DNA of 64,000 nucleotides from Bacillus sp. SD088 (GCF_017355205.1 NZ_JADIJK010000021.1:32498-96497); one strand, 5' to 3'; shown: positions 27,235 through 38,006, counted from the stretch's first letter. Notes: generated from the letters alone by a model not told the origin. Program-made: numbers and translations.

Positions 27235-27373
27235 ATGTTCAAATAAGAGGATAAAAAGGACCAAGTCGGTTAAATACGCTGACGTCCTGTCAGCAACACC
27301 GACACAGGATGTGCCGGGACTTAGTCGAGGATCATATATCCTGCAGTGTCATTTTTATCGCACCTTTTTGAAC
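27235..27373 (+). repeat. Dispersed repeat family A, copy 2 (short)
   Basis: Starts ATGTTCAAAT and ends TTTTTGAAC. Shares GAGGATAAAAAGGACCAAGT, GACTTAGTCGA and GTGTCATTTTTA with copy 3 in the same orientation. The central part of copy 3 is missing. Confidence 0.65.
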
Positions 27374-27384
27374 CTCTTTTAAAA

Positions 27385-27625
27385 AGCAAAGACGGGGCAT
27401 AGTAGCTTCATGAATTTGTAGTACCAGAGAACTGATGGATAGTGTGAATCAGTACAATCATGAATGTGAATTACTCTCCCGAGCTTCTTTTTTGAACATT
27501 TGAATTCTCAAATTAGTAAAAAAAGACGGTAACAGCCGTTATGTTATAAGAGAGGCGGAAATAAGTCCGCAAATTAGGGTGGTACCGCGTAACATAACGT
27601 CCCTGCTTCGGCAGGGGCGTTTTTA
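27385..27625 (+). promoter_or_regulatory. T-box riboswitch before aroF, probably tyrosine-specific
   Basis: The T-box AGGGTGGTACCGCG (27576-27589) is followed by a terminator (ACGTCCCTGC, TTCG, GCAGGGGCGT, T run, 27597-27625) that overlaps the antiterminator partner. Stem I shows the AGAGA and CTGATGG...GTGTGAATCAG elements and a specifier region GTGAATTACTCTC; TAC (Tyr, 27472-27474) is the reading that fits the operon. The TGGT bulge implies discriminator A, as in tRNA-Tyr and unlike tRNA-Trp. Confidence 0.9.
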
Positions 27626-27652
27626 TTATTTTATCTTTTAGGAGGAATGAAA

Positions 27653-28825
27653 ATGAGATACTTAACAGCAGGGGAATCCCATGGGCCCCAACTTACAACT
27701 ATTTTAGAAGGTGTACCAGCTGGTCTTGAATTAACCGAGGAAATGATTAATACAGAATTACAAAGAAGACAAAAAGGGTATGGTCGCGGACGCAGGATGC
27801 AGATTGAAAAAGATCAAATCCAAATCACGAGTGGAGTTCGTCATGGGATTACAATGGGTGCTCCAATTGCCTTGGTTGTACAAAATAATGATTTTAAACA
27901 TTGGAGAAAAATCATGGGGGCTGCACCGATTAGCCCTGAAGAACAAGAAGAAGTAAAAAGAAAGATTACTCGTCCACGTCCTGGTCACGCTGATTTAAAT
28001 GGTGCAATTAAGTATGGTCATCGAGATATGAGAAATGTACTTGAGCGTTCTTCTGCAAGAGAAACAACAGTACGGGTAGCAGCAGCTGCAGTTGCTAAAA
28101 GAATACTAGCAGAAGTTGGCATAAATGTTGGCGGACATGTGCTGGAAATTGGTGGAATAAAAGCAGAGAAGTCCTCTTATTCTACGTTAGAAGAATTGCA
28201 GGAAAAAACAGAGGCTTCTCCTGTTCGTTGTCTTGATGAAGAAGCTGGAGAAAAGATGATGCAAGCTATAGATGATGCCAAAAAACAAGGGGACTCCATC
28301 GGAGGTATTGTTGAAGTTATTGTTGAAGGCATGCCGATCGGCGTAGGGAGCCATGTTCAATATGATAAAAAGCTAGAAGCAAAACTAGCGGCAGCAATCA
28401 TGAGTATTAATGCCTTTAAAGGGGTGGAAGTAGGAATTGGCTTTGAAGCAGCCCATCGACCTGGAAGCAAAGTCCATGATGAAATCCAATGGACGGAAGA
28501 AGAAGGGTATACTCGCCGAACAAATAATGCTGGTGGATTTGAGGGCGGAATGACAACAGGTATGCCAATTGTTATAAGAGGGGTTATGAAGCCTATTCCG
28601 ACTCTTTACAAACCTCTTGAGAGTGTTGATATTGATACAAAAGAGCCTTTTAAAGCAAGTATTGAGCGCTCTGATAGTTGTGCTGTTCCTGCTGCTAGTG
28701 TCGTTGCAGAAGCTGTTATAGCTTGGGAATTGGCTGTTGCTATCGTAGAGCAATTTGGTCATGATCGGATGGATTCGTTAAAGGATTCGATTGAAAGGCA
28801 TCGAAAATACTCTAAAGAATTTTAA
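27653..28825 (+). CDS. aroF: Chorismate synthase
   Basis: Converts EPSP to chorismate, FMN-dependent, last shikimate step. 390 residues from the ATG 7 nt after GGAGG; an ATG at 27647 is too close to the site. Signature [18 protein letters not shown] at the start and RPGHADL, GRSS-like [18 protein letters not shown] are intact. First gene of the T-box operon aroF-hisC-tyrA-aroE. aroB, aroH and trp genes, which follow aroF in B. subtilis, are not here. Confidence 0.97.
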   Translation: MRYLTAGESHGPQLTTILEGVPAGLELTEEMINTELQRRQKGYGRGRRMQIEKDQIQITSGVRHGITMGAPIALVVQNNDFKHWRKIMGAAPISPEEQEEVKRKITRPRPGHADLNGAIKYGHRDMRNVLERSSARETTVRVAAAAVAKRILAEVGINVGGHVLEIGGIKAEKSSYSTLEELQEKTEASPVRCLDEEAGEKMMQAIDDAKKQGDSIGGIVEVIVEGMPIGVGSHVQYDKKLEAKLAAAIMSINAFKGVEVGIGFEAAHRPGSKVHDEIQWTEEEGYTRRTNNAGGFEGGMTTGMPIVIRGVMKPIPTLYKPLESVDIDTKEPFKASIERSDSCAVPAASVVAEAVIAWELAVAIVEQFGHDRMDSLKDSIERHRKYSKEF

Positions 28826-28841
28826 TAAGGTGGGAAAAAAT

Positions 28842-29915
28842 ATGAATGTAAAAGCTCAGCTTTCAGAGTTGAAAGCATACACACCTGGTAAAACAACAGA
28901 TGAAGTAAAAAGAGAATATCAATTAGATAAGATTGTGAAATTAGCGTCCAATGAAAATCCTTACGGTTGTTCTCCAAATGTTTTAAAAGCTATATCGCAA
29001 ACTAATACATTGGCAATTTATCCAGATGGTGCAGCTGTAAATTTAAAAAAGGCCGTTGCAGAACATCTTGAAATCGATCAAGCGAAGTTGATTTTTTCGA
29101 GTGGATTAGATGAATTAATTCAAATCATAAGCAGAGCCGTGTTAAGTCCTGAATCGAATACTGTAATGGCGAGCGAAACATTCTCACAATATCGTCATCA
29201 TGCGATTATAGAAGGGGCTGAAGTGAGGGAAATATCCTTACTAGAAGGCACCCATGATCTAGACAAAATGGCCGAAGCGATTGATGTTAATACAAAGCTT
29301 GTTTGGATTTGTAATCCGAATAATCCAACAGGTACATATGTTGCAAAAGAAGAACTGATCCGATTTTTAGATAAAGTTCCGAATGATGTACTTGTGGTTG
29401 TCGATGAGGCTTATTATGAATACGTCACGATAAATGATTATCCGCAAACCATCCCGTTGCTAGATGAATACGAAAATGTATTGGTTATGAGAACTTTTTC
29501 TAAAGCCTATGGATTAGCGGGAATTCGGATTGGCTATGGGATAGCCTCACCTGCATTAATTAACAAGTTAGATGTCGTTCGTTTGCCGTTTAATACCTCT
29601 TCTTTAGCGCAAACAGCGGCAATAGCAGCGTTGGAAGATCCGGAGTTTATTGAGGAATGTGTCATCATTAACACCAATGAATTGCAGAAGTATTATCATT
29701 TCTTTGATCAGCACCAAATATCTTATTATCCATCGCAAACGAATTTTATTTTTCTACAATTAAGTGAACCTTCTATAGAGAAAATGTTTCAACAATTGCT
29801 AGAAAAAGGGTGGATTGTAAGAAAATTTCCAAAGGGCATTCGGATTACCGTTGGAACAGAACAGGAAAATGAAGAGCTATTAAACATTTTAAAGGAAGTT
29901 ATTCCAAGGATATAA
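28842..29915 (+). CDS. hisC: Histidinol-phosphate / aromatic aminotransferase
   Basis: PLP enzyme that in Bacillus serves histidine synthesis and transaminates prephenate-derived keto acids to Tyr and Phe. 357 residues from the ATG at 28842 (AAGGTGG upstream). The cofactor Lys is in FSKAYGLAGIRIGYG; NPNNPTGTY and DEAYYEY precede it. Placed between aroF and tyrA, its aromatic role is plausible. Confidence 0.95.
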   Translation: MNVKAQLSELKAYTPGKTTDEVKREYQLDKIVKLASNENPYGCSPNVLKAISQTNTLAIYPDGAAVNLKKAVAEHLEIDQAKLIFSSGLDELIQIISRAVLSPESNTVMASETFSQYRHHAIIEGAEVREISLLEGTHDLDKMAEAIDVNTKLVWICNPNNPTGTYVAKEELIRFLDKVPNDVLVVVDEAYYEYVTINDYPQTIPLLDEYENVLVMRTFSKAYGLAGIRIGYGIASPALINKLDVVRLPFNTSSLAQTAAIAALEDPEFIEECVIINTNELQKYYHFFDQHQISYYPSQTNFIFLQLSEPSIEKMFQQLLEKGWIVRKFPKGIRITVGTEQENEELLNILKEVIPRI

Positions 29916-29938
29916 TAGATAGATGAGGCTGTGTGAAG

Positions 29939-31042
29939 ATGAAGGAAAGTAAGTTGGTTTTATTAATTGGTGTCGGGTTGATTGGTGGGTCTGTCGCGCT
30001 AGCTATTAAACAGGAGCATCATGCGCGTGTGATCGGTTATGATGTTAATATTGATAATTGTAAGCTTGCCCAGAAGCTAGGTATTATTGATGATTATACG
30101 GAAACATATGAAAGTAGTGCAGAAAAAGCAGATTTAATTATTCTTTCCTGCCCAGTAGAAATTGCAGAAGGCTTTCTTGAGAAATTAGCAAAGCTTTCTT
30201 TAAAAGAAGATGTCCTTATTACGGATGTAGGGAGTACGAAAGCGCGGATAATGGAAAGAGCGGAACGCCTTTTTGGCCGCTCAAATGTTTATATTGGGGG
30301 GCACCCAATGGCAGGTTCACATAAGATTGGACCAGGAAGTGCAAAGGCGCATTTATTTGAAAATGCTTATTATGTTTTGACACCCTCCCAAAATGCAAAT
30401 GGGAGAGTAGATCAATTAAAAGAGTGGCTGAAAGGTACAAAAGCCCATTTCATTGTGATGGATCCTAAACAACATGATCTAGTGACCGGAGTTGTTAGTC
30501 ATTTTCCGCATGTTGTAGCGGCGAGCCTAGTACGACAAGTACAAGGTCATGCCGCCCAGGATAAAAATATTCAATTTCTTGCAGCAGGTGGTTTTCGAGA
30601 TATAACACGAATTGCTTCAAGTAGTCCAGTGATGTGGAGGGATATCGTCCAACACAACCAACCGGTTCTTCTTTCGTTACTTGAAGAATGGATAAATGAA
30701 ATGAATACTGTTAAGCAATTGATTGAGAGTGGAGATGCAGATCCATTATTTGCTTATTTTGATGGGGCAAAGCAATTCAGGGATTCGCTACCTGTACGTG
30801 CGAAAGGCGCCATTACATCATTTTATGATTTATTTGTTGATGTTTTGGATAAACCGGGTGTTATTTCGGATATTACCACCATCCTTGCTCAGAAATCGAT
30901 TAGTATAACGAATATCCGGATTATTGAAGCGCGAGAGGATGTCTATGGTGTCCTTAGGATTAGTTTTCAAACAGAAGAGGATATGGAATCTGCTAAACAA
31001 TTATTAGAAAATGAAGGGTATGAAACGTACATCAGTATGTAA
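29939..31042 (+). CDS. tyrA: Prephenate dehydrogenase
   Basis: NAD-dependent oxidative decarboxylation of prephenate to 4-hydroxyphenylpyruvate for tyrosine. Rossmann motif IGVGLIGGSVALAI at the N-terminus, GGHPMAGSHKIGP, and a C-terminal ACT domain (about 295-365) likely binding Tyr. I use the ATG at 29939 (GAGG 10 nt before); a GTG at 29933 is the alternative. About 367 residues. Confidence 0.96.
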   Translation: MKESKLVLLIGVGLIGGSVALAIKQEHHARVIGYDVNIDNCKLAQKLGIIDDYTETYESSAEKADLIILSCPVEIAEGFLEKLAKLSLKEDVLITDVGSTKARIMERAERLFGRSNVYIGGHPMAGSHKIGPGSAKAHLFENAYYVLTPSQNANGRVDQLKEWLKGTKAHFIVMDPKQHDLVTGVVSHFPHVVAASLVRQVQGHAAQDKNIQFLAAGGFRDITRIASSSPVMWRDIVQHNQPVLLSLLEEWINEMNTVKQLIESGDADPLFAYFDGAKQFRDSLPVRAKGAITSFYDLFVDVLDKPGVISDITTILAQKSISITNIRIIEAREDVYGVLRISFQTEEDMESAKQLLENEGYETYISM

Positions 31043-31054
31043 GGAGGGAAAATA

Positions 31055-32338
31055 TTGGAAACACAAAGCGCAAAAATTTCCCCACTAAGGGGCACGATCA
31101 AAGTACCAGGTGATAAATCGATTTCCCATCGATCCATTATGCTGGGGTCCATTGCGAAAGGAAAAACTACTGTTCATGGACTTTTAACAGGGGATGATTG
31201 TCTTCATACAATTGAATGCTTTAAACAGATGGGTGTTCATATCTATCGTGATGGAGAATACGTCGAGATTGAAGGAAGAGGAGTAGATGGATTAATTGAA
31301 CCAATGGATATATTAGATGTTGGTAATTCAGGTACCACCATTCGTTTGATGCTTGGGATATTATCTAATCTCCCATTCCATTCCATTGTGAAAGGGGACA
31401 GTTCCATTGCCAAAAGGCCGATGGATCGAGTAACTAATCCTTTGAGACAGATGGGAGCCAATATTGATGGACGTGATAATGGCAAGCTAACCCCACTAGC
31501 TGTGAGAGGGGGAGGTTTATCAGGCATTGACTATATTTCGCCTGTTGCAAGTGCCCAAGTGAAGTCCGCTATTTTACTAGCTGGTCTGTTTGCAAATGGT
31601 ATGACAAGTGTAACGGAACCTGAGGCTTCGCGTGACCATACTGAACGGATGATTCAAGCATTTGGTGGAGAAGTGACAACCACTGGCTTGAAAAAGACGA
31701 TTCGTGGGCAACAGCAATTAAAAGGAACAACCATTACTGTGCCTGGTGACATCTCATCTGCTGCTTTTTTCCTTGTGGCTGGCTCTATTATTCCAGATAG
31801 TCATATTACATTGAAAAATGTAGGCATTAACCCTACTAGGAGTGGAATTTTAGATGTACTAAAGGAAATGGGAGCAGATGTAGTGATTGATCAGCTACAC
31901 GACCAAGTTATGGAGCCCTATGCAGATCTTACTGTAAATGCTTCTTCTTTAAGGAGCGTGACAATAGAAGGGGACATGATTCCAAGGCTGATTGATGAAA
32001 TTCCGATACTTGCTCTAGCTGCTACACAGGCTGAAGGTACGACCATTATTAAAGATGCGGCAGAATTAAAGGTGAAAGAAACGAATCGAATTGATACAGT
32101 TGTGGAAGAATTAAAGAAAATGGGTGCAAAGATCGAAGCAACATCAGATGGAATGAAGATTTATGGTAAAACTTCTTTGCATGGCGCCAATGTGAATAGT
32201 CATGGTGATCACAGAATTGGCATGATGTTGGCGATTGCTAGTTGCCTTACACATGAAAAGGTAGAGATTGAGGATAAAGAAGCCATTACGGTGTCTTATC
32301 CAGGATTCTTTCAACAATTAAAAGCTTTAACAATTTGA
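31055..32338 (+). CDS. aroE: 5-enolpyruvylshikimate-3-phosphate synthase
   Basis: Joins PEP and shikimate 3-phosphate, the glyphosate-target step (aroA in E. coli naming). 427 residues; TTG start with [20 protein letters not shown] near the N-terminus, GNSGTT (about 90-95) and HGDHRIGM are present. The PEP-loop glycine region reads [13 protein letters not shown]. Last gene of the T-box operon; bcsA begins 44 bp on. Confidence 0.97.
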   Translation: METQSAKISPLRGTIKVPGDKSISHRSIMLGSIAKGKTTVHGLLTGDDCLHTIECFKQMGVHIYRDGEYVEIEGRGVDGLIEPMDILDVGNSGTTIRLMLGILSNLPFHSIVKGDSSIAKRPMDRVTNPLRQMGANIDGRDNGKLTPLAVRGGGLSGIDYISPVASAQVKSAILLAGLFANGMTSVTEPEASRDHTERMIQAFGGEVTTTGLKKTIRGQQQLKGTTITVPGDISSAAFFLVAGSIIPDSHITLKNVGINPTRSGILDVLKEMGADVVIDQLHDQVMEPYADLTVNASSLRSVTIEGDMIPRLIDEIPILALAATQAEGTTIIKDAAELKVKETNRIDTVVEELKKMGAKIEATSDGMKIYGKTSLHGANVNSHGDHRIGMMLAIASCLTHEKVEIEDKEAITVSYPGFFQQLKALTI

Positions 32339-32381
32339 CAATGATGATGTCTTTGCCCCAATTTAAAAGGAGAGTCATCAG

Positions 32382-33464
32382 ATGCCCCGTATAATTTCGG
32401 TCGGAACTGCAACACCTGAATTTGTTGTTCATCAAGAAGAGACAATGCAACTCGCCAAACGGTTATTTTCCGATTCTATGAAAGAGATTGATCGTTTATT
32501 AAAAGTGTTTAAAAACGGAGAAATTAAAAAAAGACATTTTGTTAAGCCTTTAGATTGGTATACAGAACCGCATTCTTTTTCTGAAAAAAATAACGTGTTT
32601 ATTGAATCAGCAGTAGGACTTTGTCTTACTGCTATTCGGGATTGTTTCGCACAGGCAAAGACGAAAAGGGTAATCGCTTATGATGAGATTGATGCGATTT
32701 TTCTAATTAATACGACTGGCCTATCCACTCCTAGTCTAGATGCAAGAATCATCAATCAATTGCCATTTTCCTCCCAAACGAAAAGAATTCCCATTTGGGG
32801 ATTAGGCTGCGGAGGAGGGGCTAGCGGCCTATCGAGAGCCCATGAATACTGTCTTGCTTATCCGAAGGCAAAGGTCTTGGTTGTAGGAGTAGAATTATGT
32901 AGTCTTACATTTCAGCTGAATGATCGAAGTAAAAGTAATTTTATTGGGACCTCACTTTTTTCCGATGGAGCGGCGGCTGTGTTGATTGGAGGCGAAGATA
33001 TTCCTTACGATGAACTGGTTGACCGATCATTGCCGGCAATTATAGAGACGCAGTCAACTATTATGAAAGATTCACTTGATGTGATGGGATGGCAATTTGA
33101 AGATAATGGGTTTTATGTTGTTTTTTCTAAGGACATTCCGACCCTTGTCAGAAATTGGCTTCAGCCCGTGATGCTACAATTTCTTGAGCAAAACAATCTG
33201 AACGAAGCTGAAATCGCTCATTTTATTGCTCACCCTGGCGGTAAAAAAGTAATTAAGGCGTATGAAGAAGCTCTGCAATTGCCAGAAAGTAAAACCGCCC
33301 AATCATTGGAAATACTAAAGGAGTATGGAAATATGTCTTCTGTGACCGTTTTCTTCGTGTTAGAACGTTTTATGAACCAGTCAATATCTTTTGGGGATTA
33401 TGGAGTCATTGCCGCCTTGGGGCCCGGTTTTAGTTCTGAATTGTTGTTACTAAGGTGGGAGTAG
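32382..33464 (+). CDS. bcsA: Type III polyketide synthase (chalcone/stilbene synthase family)
   Basis: B. subtilis BcsA makes alkylpyrones from long-chain acyl-CoA. 360 residues of thiolase fold with catalytic Cys in LGCGGGASGLS (about 142-152), His in AHPGGKK and Asn in YGNMSSVTVFF. AAAAGGAG precedes the ATG. It is followed by ypbQ with 2 bp between, the same pair as in B. subtilis, where the partner O-methylates alkylpyrones. Confidence 0.93.
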   Translation: MPRIISVGTATPEFVVHQEETMQLAKRLFSDSMKEIDRLLKVFKNGEIKKRHFVKPLDWYTEPHSFSEKNNVFIESAVGLCLTAIRDCFAQAKTKRVIAYDEIDAIFLINTTGLSTPSLDARIINQLPFSSQTKRIPIWGLGCGGGASGLSRAHEYCLAYPKAKVLVVGVELCSLTFQLNDRSKSNFIGTSLFSDGAAAVLIGGEDIPYDELVDRSLPAIIETQSTIMKDSLDVMGWQFEDNGFYVVFSKDIPTLVRNWLQPVMLQFLEQNNLNEAEIAHFIAHPGGKKVIKAYEEALQLPESKTAQSLEILKEYGNMSSVTVFFVLERFMNQSISFGDYGVIAALGPGFSSELLLLRWE

Positions 33465-33466
33465 AG

Positions 33467-33982
33467 ATGTTTTTTCTGATAATCCTTACTTTGTTGCTGA
33501 TCCAAAGATTAACCGAATTATTCATAGCTAGACAAAATGAAAGATGGATGCTACAACATGGAGCCATCATCTACGGACAAAGCCATTATCCTTATATGAT
33601 TCTTCTTCATGTTGGTTTCTTTCTGTTTTTCACCGTCGAGGTGGTTATTTCTGGACAGAGGCCCGCACGTTTTTGGCCAATCTTTTTAAGTGTCTTTTTT
33701 CTTCTCCAATTCGCGCGTTATTGGGTGATTATCTCACTAGGCAAATATTGGAATACAAAGATTATTGTTTTGCCGAATGCTGCTCTTATTCGCAAGGGAC
33801 CTTTTCGATTTATAAAACATCCAAATTATATGATTGTTACATTGGAACTTTTGGTTGTCCCGCTTATGTTTCAGGCATATATAACCGCAATTCTCTTTTT
33901 CTTTTTGAATCAATGGATGCTTTTCATTAGGATTCGTAAAGAGGATCAGGCTCTTCAACAAAATTTGGCTGGAAATAAGTAA
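33467..33982 (+). CDS. ypbQ: Isoprenylcysteine carboxyl methyltransferase-like membrane protein
   Basis: 171 residues with about five membrane helices. The ICMT signature near the C-terminus is GPFRFIKHPNYMIVTLELLVVP, which binds AdoMet. The B. subtilis orthologue methylates BcsA products. The ATG at 33467 has GGTGGGAG before it; an in-frame GTG at 33455 overlaps bcsA. End of the bcsA unit. Confidence 0.9.
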   Translation: MFFLIILTLLLIQRLTELFIARQNERWMLQHGAIIYGQSHYPYMILLHVGFFLFFTVEVVISGQRPARFWPIFLSVFFLLQFARYWVIISLGKYWNTKIIVLPNAALIRKGPFRFIKHPNYMIVTLELLVVPLMFQAYITAILFFFLNQWMLFIRIRKEDQALQQNLAGNK

Positions 33983-34034
33983 ATAAATAGTGGTGTTGTC
34001 GCGGTTTGGCGGCAGTCTGAGATTTCGGTAATGC

Positions 34035-34063
34035 TTTCAAGTTCAATGATTTTCAGGTAGAAT
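34035..34063 (+). promoter_or_regulatory. Candidate dynA promoter
   Basis: TTTCAA, 17 bp, TAGAAT. Repeat copy A3 lies between it and the gene. Confidence 0.4.
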
Positions 34064-34095
34064 AGATCTAATTAAATGAAAAGTATTAAAAATGT

Positions 34096-34364
34096 GTGTT
34101 CAAAAATGAGGATAAAAAAGACCAAGTCGGCTAAAAGCGCTAACGTCAATTGTAAACGGCTGACACTAGCACATCCTGTACGTCAGAAGTTCGAGGCGAA
34201 GAAGTTTCGAGCACAAGGAAAGCTTTCCGAATCCACAATGCACGAAGAAAAGCGCAAGACTTGTAGTGGAAGACTGACTTCCGTGTTGCCTACAGGACGT
34301 GTCGGCACTTAGTCGAAGAGCCTTTACCCGAAGTGTCATTTTTACCGAACTTTCTGAACATCCT
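34096..34364 (+). repeat. Dispersed repeat family A, copy 3 (full)
   Basis: About 269 bp beginning TGTTCAAAA and ending CTGAACATCCT, inverted ends as in copy 1. Contains CTAGCACATCCTGTACGTCAG, the reverse complement of the family B module, and an AAAGCGCAAG segment. A 78-codon frame inside it is a by-product of the repeat. Confidence 0.7.
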
Positions 34365-34388
34365 GTAAAAGAGGAGTTTGCTTAATCC

Positions 34389-37300
34389 ATGGATAACGTT
34401 TTATTAACTTCAAGCCGGGAACACCAGCTTGAACAGGCTCTAACATTGTTGGAACGCTTCAAACAACATGAAGATCAAGAAAGAGTCGAGAAAACATTAA
34501 AACTAATTGAAAAAATATATAAGCAAGAAACAGTGATTGCTTTTAGTGGCCATTTTTCAGCTGGAAAATCAACAATGATCAACCAACTAACAGGGGAGAA
34601 CATTTTACCATCAAGTCCAATTCCTACAAGTGCAAACATTGTGAAGGTTCATCGCTCGGAAAAGGACTTTGCTAAAGTGTATAGTCATGATGCACCGCCG
34701 CTACTTTTTACTGCACCATACGAATTCACTGCAGTACAAAACTATTGTAAAAAAGAGAATATTACCGAAATTGAAATAGGCAGGAAGGGTTTGGAACTTC
34801 CTGATGGTTTAACGATCATGGATACGCCTGGAATCGATTCTACTGATGAAGCGCATCGTCTTTCTACAGAATCTGCTTTACATATTGCGGATGCTGTTTT
34901 TTATGTGATGGATTATAATCATGTTCAATCAGAACTGAATTTTATGTATACAAAAAATCTGCTACGACATGGGGTTAGACTGTATTTAATTATTAATCAA
35001 ATTGATAAGCATCAATCTGAAGAATTATTTTTTCAAGCTTATAAACAATCGGTGCTTGATGCGTTTGCATTCTGGAATGTCCGACCTGCTGGAGTCTTTT
35101 TTACAACCTTAAAACAAATGAAGCATCCAGAAAACGAATTTACTTCGGTCAAAATGATGATTCAAGATATTTTCTCACATCAAGTTGAATGGAGCTTAGC
35201 TGCTTTTACTTCTTCTTTTAACAAATTGGTAGAAGAGCATGAAGAGTGGCTTGACGAAAGCTTTCAAAATGAGGCAGTAGGCTTGAACCAAGAGATTTCT
35301 CTCTTTGCTCAGGATCACCAAGATGTTTTTCAAACAGAAGATAGGTTAAAAAATAAAAAAAGGCAGATAGTAGATGGACTGGAAACACTTGGGGATGAGT
35401 ATACAACAGAATGTGAAAAAATATTGCATAATGCTTATTTAATGCCTTATGAAACAAGGGAGTTGGCAGAACAATTTCTTCAAGCAAAACAAACTGATTT
35501 TAAAGTCGGTCTATTATTTAGCAAAAAAAAGACTGAAGATGAGCGCAATAGACGACGACAAGAATTTACAGAAGTCTTAACGAAACAAGTGGACTCACAA
35601 ATTGTGTGGCATTTACGACAGTTGGCTAATGCGGTCCTTGATAAGGAAGAGGCCAATAATAGGGAATGGCAAGAAAACGTGCAGTCTCTACAGGTGAACT
35701 GGTCTGAAAAGCTATTGGATGAAACGGTAAAAAAGGGAGCTGGTGTAAATGGCCAATATGTCCTGCAATATTGTGAGGAAATAGCGGAAAGGATCAAGCG
35801 GCTCGCAAAAAAAGAGTGGGAGCAATTTTTGGAACCTGTCATCACCCATAGGCAAGAGAAAATGATAAATACACTCGAAAAACTAGATGAGCAACTCATC
35901 ACTATTTCAAATGCGTCAAGAGCGAAACGACAGCTCGATCAACTAGAAGATTTATATACGAAAATGAAGCAGGAAATCACTGTCTTAACAGGGACCGAGG
36001 CAAATACTTTACAAAAACTACGTGAACAATGGAAAAAATCTGCAGAGAACTTCACCATTTATCAAGAGGATGAGCAAGAGGAAAATGTAAAGAAGGATAG
36101 CGGTACGAACGTACCAACCCATGAAGATGAAACACAGGTAAATATACTTGAATCGTCTCAGGTGATCCAGCAATTAGAACGTATGATCCAGTTATTGCGA
36201 GAAGATCACTATTTTAAAAGAATCAGATCCCAATTACAAGATAAAGTAAAAACGTTAACTGAACGAAATTATACGATCGCTTTATTTGGAGCATTTAGCG
36301 CAGGGAAATCTTCTTTTGCTAATGCCTTGTTAGGGAAGGCAGTACTACCAGTTTCCCCAAATCCGACCACAGCAGCCATCAATCGAATTTGTCCACCAAC
36401 AGCAGAATATACACATGGTACGGCTGTTGTTAGTTTAAAAAGTGATCAGGATATGTTGGCTGATGTAAATAAGTCATTATCGTATTTTGATCAACCTTGT
36501 TTGTCTTTAACAGATGCTTATCAAAGGGCGCTTAATCTAACCATTGCTTCGAATCAAAATGAGAAGGAGAAAGTCCATCTTTCGTTTTTAACGGCTTTCC
36601 AAAAGGGATTTCTCGATCACAAGCACCAATTAGGGCAAACATTCAAGACAGATATGGAAAATTTCCGGGAGTACGTAGGAAATGAGGCGCAATCCTGTTT
36701 TGTTGAATCGATTGATCTATACTATGACTGCTCATTTACAAGGCAAGGCATTACGCTAGTGGATACACCTGGGGCAGATTCGATTAATGCGAGACACACA
36801 GGTGTAGCCTTTGATTACATTAAGAATGCAGATGCTGTATTGTTTGTCACTTATTATAATCATGCCTTTTCAAAAGCGGACAGGGAATTTTTGATCCAGT
36901 TAGGACGGGTGAAGGATAGTTTCGAATTAGATAAAATGTTTTTCATCGTTAACGCAATCGACCTAGCTTCTTCCCAAACTGAAATGGAGGAAGTGCTTGA
37001 TTATGTTAAGAGTGAACTTATTCAAAATGGGATTCGTTTTCCAAAAATATTTGGTCTTTCAAGTAAATTAGCGCTTCATGATCTAGATCGAGAAAAATCC
37101 CAAATCGATCTGTTTCAAACGGCATTTGATCATTTTCTCCAACATGATTTGCAGAAAATGGCAGTACAATCCGCAAAAATAGAGTACAACCGTACTTTAC
37201 AATTTTTAGATCAGCTGATTAAAACAGCAAATGAGGATCAAGAGCTCAAAAACGAACGTCATAAAGAGTGGCAGCAGGCCAAAACAGAAATGTTAGATAT

Positions 37301-37994
37301 ATTGTCTAACGATCATGTTAAAGTTTTATCACAACAAATGGAGCAAGAGGTAGAGGAATTGACCTTTTATGTGAAACAAAGAGTGTTTTATCGGTTTCCG
37401 CAATTTTTTAAGGAAGCCTTTAATCCAGCTATATTAAAGAAAAATGATCGCTCTTTGCTACAGAAATGCTTGCAAGAACTATTAGATACTGTTGGTTATG
37501 ACTTTTCACAAGAAATGCGTGTCACTTCTTTAAGAGTGGAGAAATATACTCAAAAATTACTAGCCAACTTTTATTCCAATTTGCAAAGAGAACTACAAGC
37601 CATTAAAGCAGATATAACTTTCTCACAAATGGAATGGAATGCTATTCCAACACCTGAATTTGCAGCAGCTTTTGCCGATAGTGAAAGAAAACCATTTGAA
37701 ACTCAGTTTAAGTATTTCCGTAATCCAAAAGCTTTTTTTGAACAAGATGAGAGGAAAAAAATGGAGGAAGCCTTTCTTGAGATACTCTCTCCTTTAGCTG
37801 ATGACTATTTACAACAGGAATATAAACGGATTACCAAAGTATATCTACATTATCTTATTCAAGAATATGGTAGCTTAATCAATAATGCTGAGCAGGAAGT
37901 TCTGGACCAGTTTGATTCATGGTTTGAGGCTTTAGAAGGCCAAGAAAATTTAGCTGAATGGATCAAAATAAAAGAAACACTACCACTTATGTGA
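34389..37994 (+). CDS. dynA: Double-dynamin DynA (YpbR)
   Basis: Bacterial dynamin-like GTPase fusing two copies; membrane fusion and membrane-stress (phage, antibiotic) protection are known for B. subtilis DynA (1193 residues; here 1201). First GTPase: GHFSAGKST (about 54-62) and DTPGIDST. Second: GAFSAGKSS (about 634-642) and DTPGADS. The rest is coiled-coil stalk. The ATG has GAGGAG at a longish 12 nt, right after repeat A3. The sulfurtransferase gene follows by 12 bp. Confidence 0.95.
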   Translation: MDNVLLTSSREHQLEQALTLLERFKQHEDQERVEKTLKLIEKIYKQETVIAFSGHFSAGKSTMINQLTGENILPSSPIPTSANIVKVHRSEKDFAKVYSHDAPPLLFTAPYEFTAVQNYCKKENITEIEIGRKGLELPDGLTIMDTPGIDSTDEAHRLSTESALHIADAVFYVMDYNHVQSELNFMYTKNLLRHGVRLYLIINQIDKHQSEELFFQAYKQSVLDAFAFWNVRPAGVFFTTLKQMKHPENEFTSVKMMIQDIFSHQVEWSLAAFTSSFNKLVEEHEEWLDESFQNEAVGLNQEISLFAQDHQDVFQTEDRLKNKKRQIVDGLETLGDEYTTECEKILHNAYLMPYETRELAEQFLQAKQTDFKVGLLFSKKKTEDERNRRRQEFTEVLTKQVDSQIVWHLRQLANAVLDKEEANNREWQENVQSLQVNWSEKLLDETVKKGAGVNGQYVLQYCEEIAERIKRLAKKEWEQFLEPVITHRQEKMINTLEKLDEQLITISNASRAKRQLDQLEDLYTKMKQEITVLTGTEANTLQKLREQWKKSAENFTIYQEDEQEENVKKDSGTNVPTHEDETQVNILESSQVIQQLERMIQLLREDHYFKRIRSQLQDKVKTLTERNYTIALFGAFSAGKSSFANALLGKAVLPVSPNPTTAAINRICPPTAEYTHGTAVVSLKSDQDMLADVNKSLSYFDQPCLSLTDAYQRALNLTIASNQNEKEKVHLSFLTAFQKGFLDHKHQLGQTFKTDMENFREYVGNEAQSCFVESIDLYYDCSFTRQGITLVDTPGADSINARHTGVAFDYIKNADAVLFVTYYNHAFSKADREFLIQLGRVKDSFELDKMFFIVNAIDLASSQTEMEEVLDYVKSELIQNGIRFPKIFGLSSKLALHDLDREKSQIDLFQTAFDHFLQHDLQKMAVQSAKIEYNRTLQFLDQLIKTANEDQELKNERHKEWQQAKTEMLDILSNDHVKVLSQQMEQEVEELTFYVKQRVFYRFPQFFKEAFNPAILKKNDRSLLQKCLQELLDTVGYDFSQEMRVTSLRVEKYTQKLLANFYSNLQRELQAIKADITFSQMEWNAIPTPEFAAAFADSERKPFETQFKYFRNPKAFFEQDERKKMEEAFLEILSPLADDYLQQEYKRITKVYLHYLIQEYGSLINNAEQEVLDQFDSWFEALEGQENLAEWIKIKETLPLM

Positions 37995-38006
37995 GGAGGA
38001 TCTGCC

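Noticed and set aside
34076..34312. 78-codon frame before dynA
   Set aside because: Lies almost wholly in repeat A3 and is not shared with the other copies.
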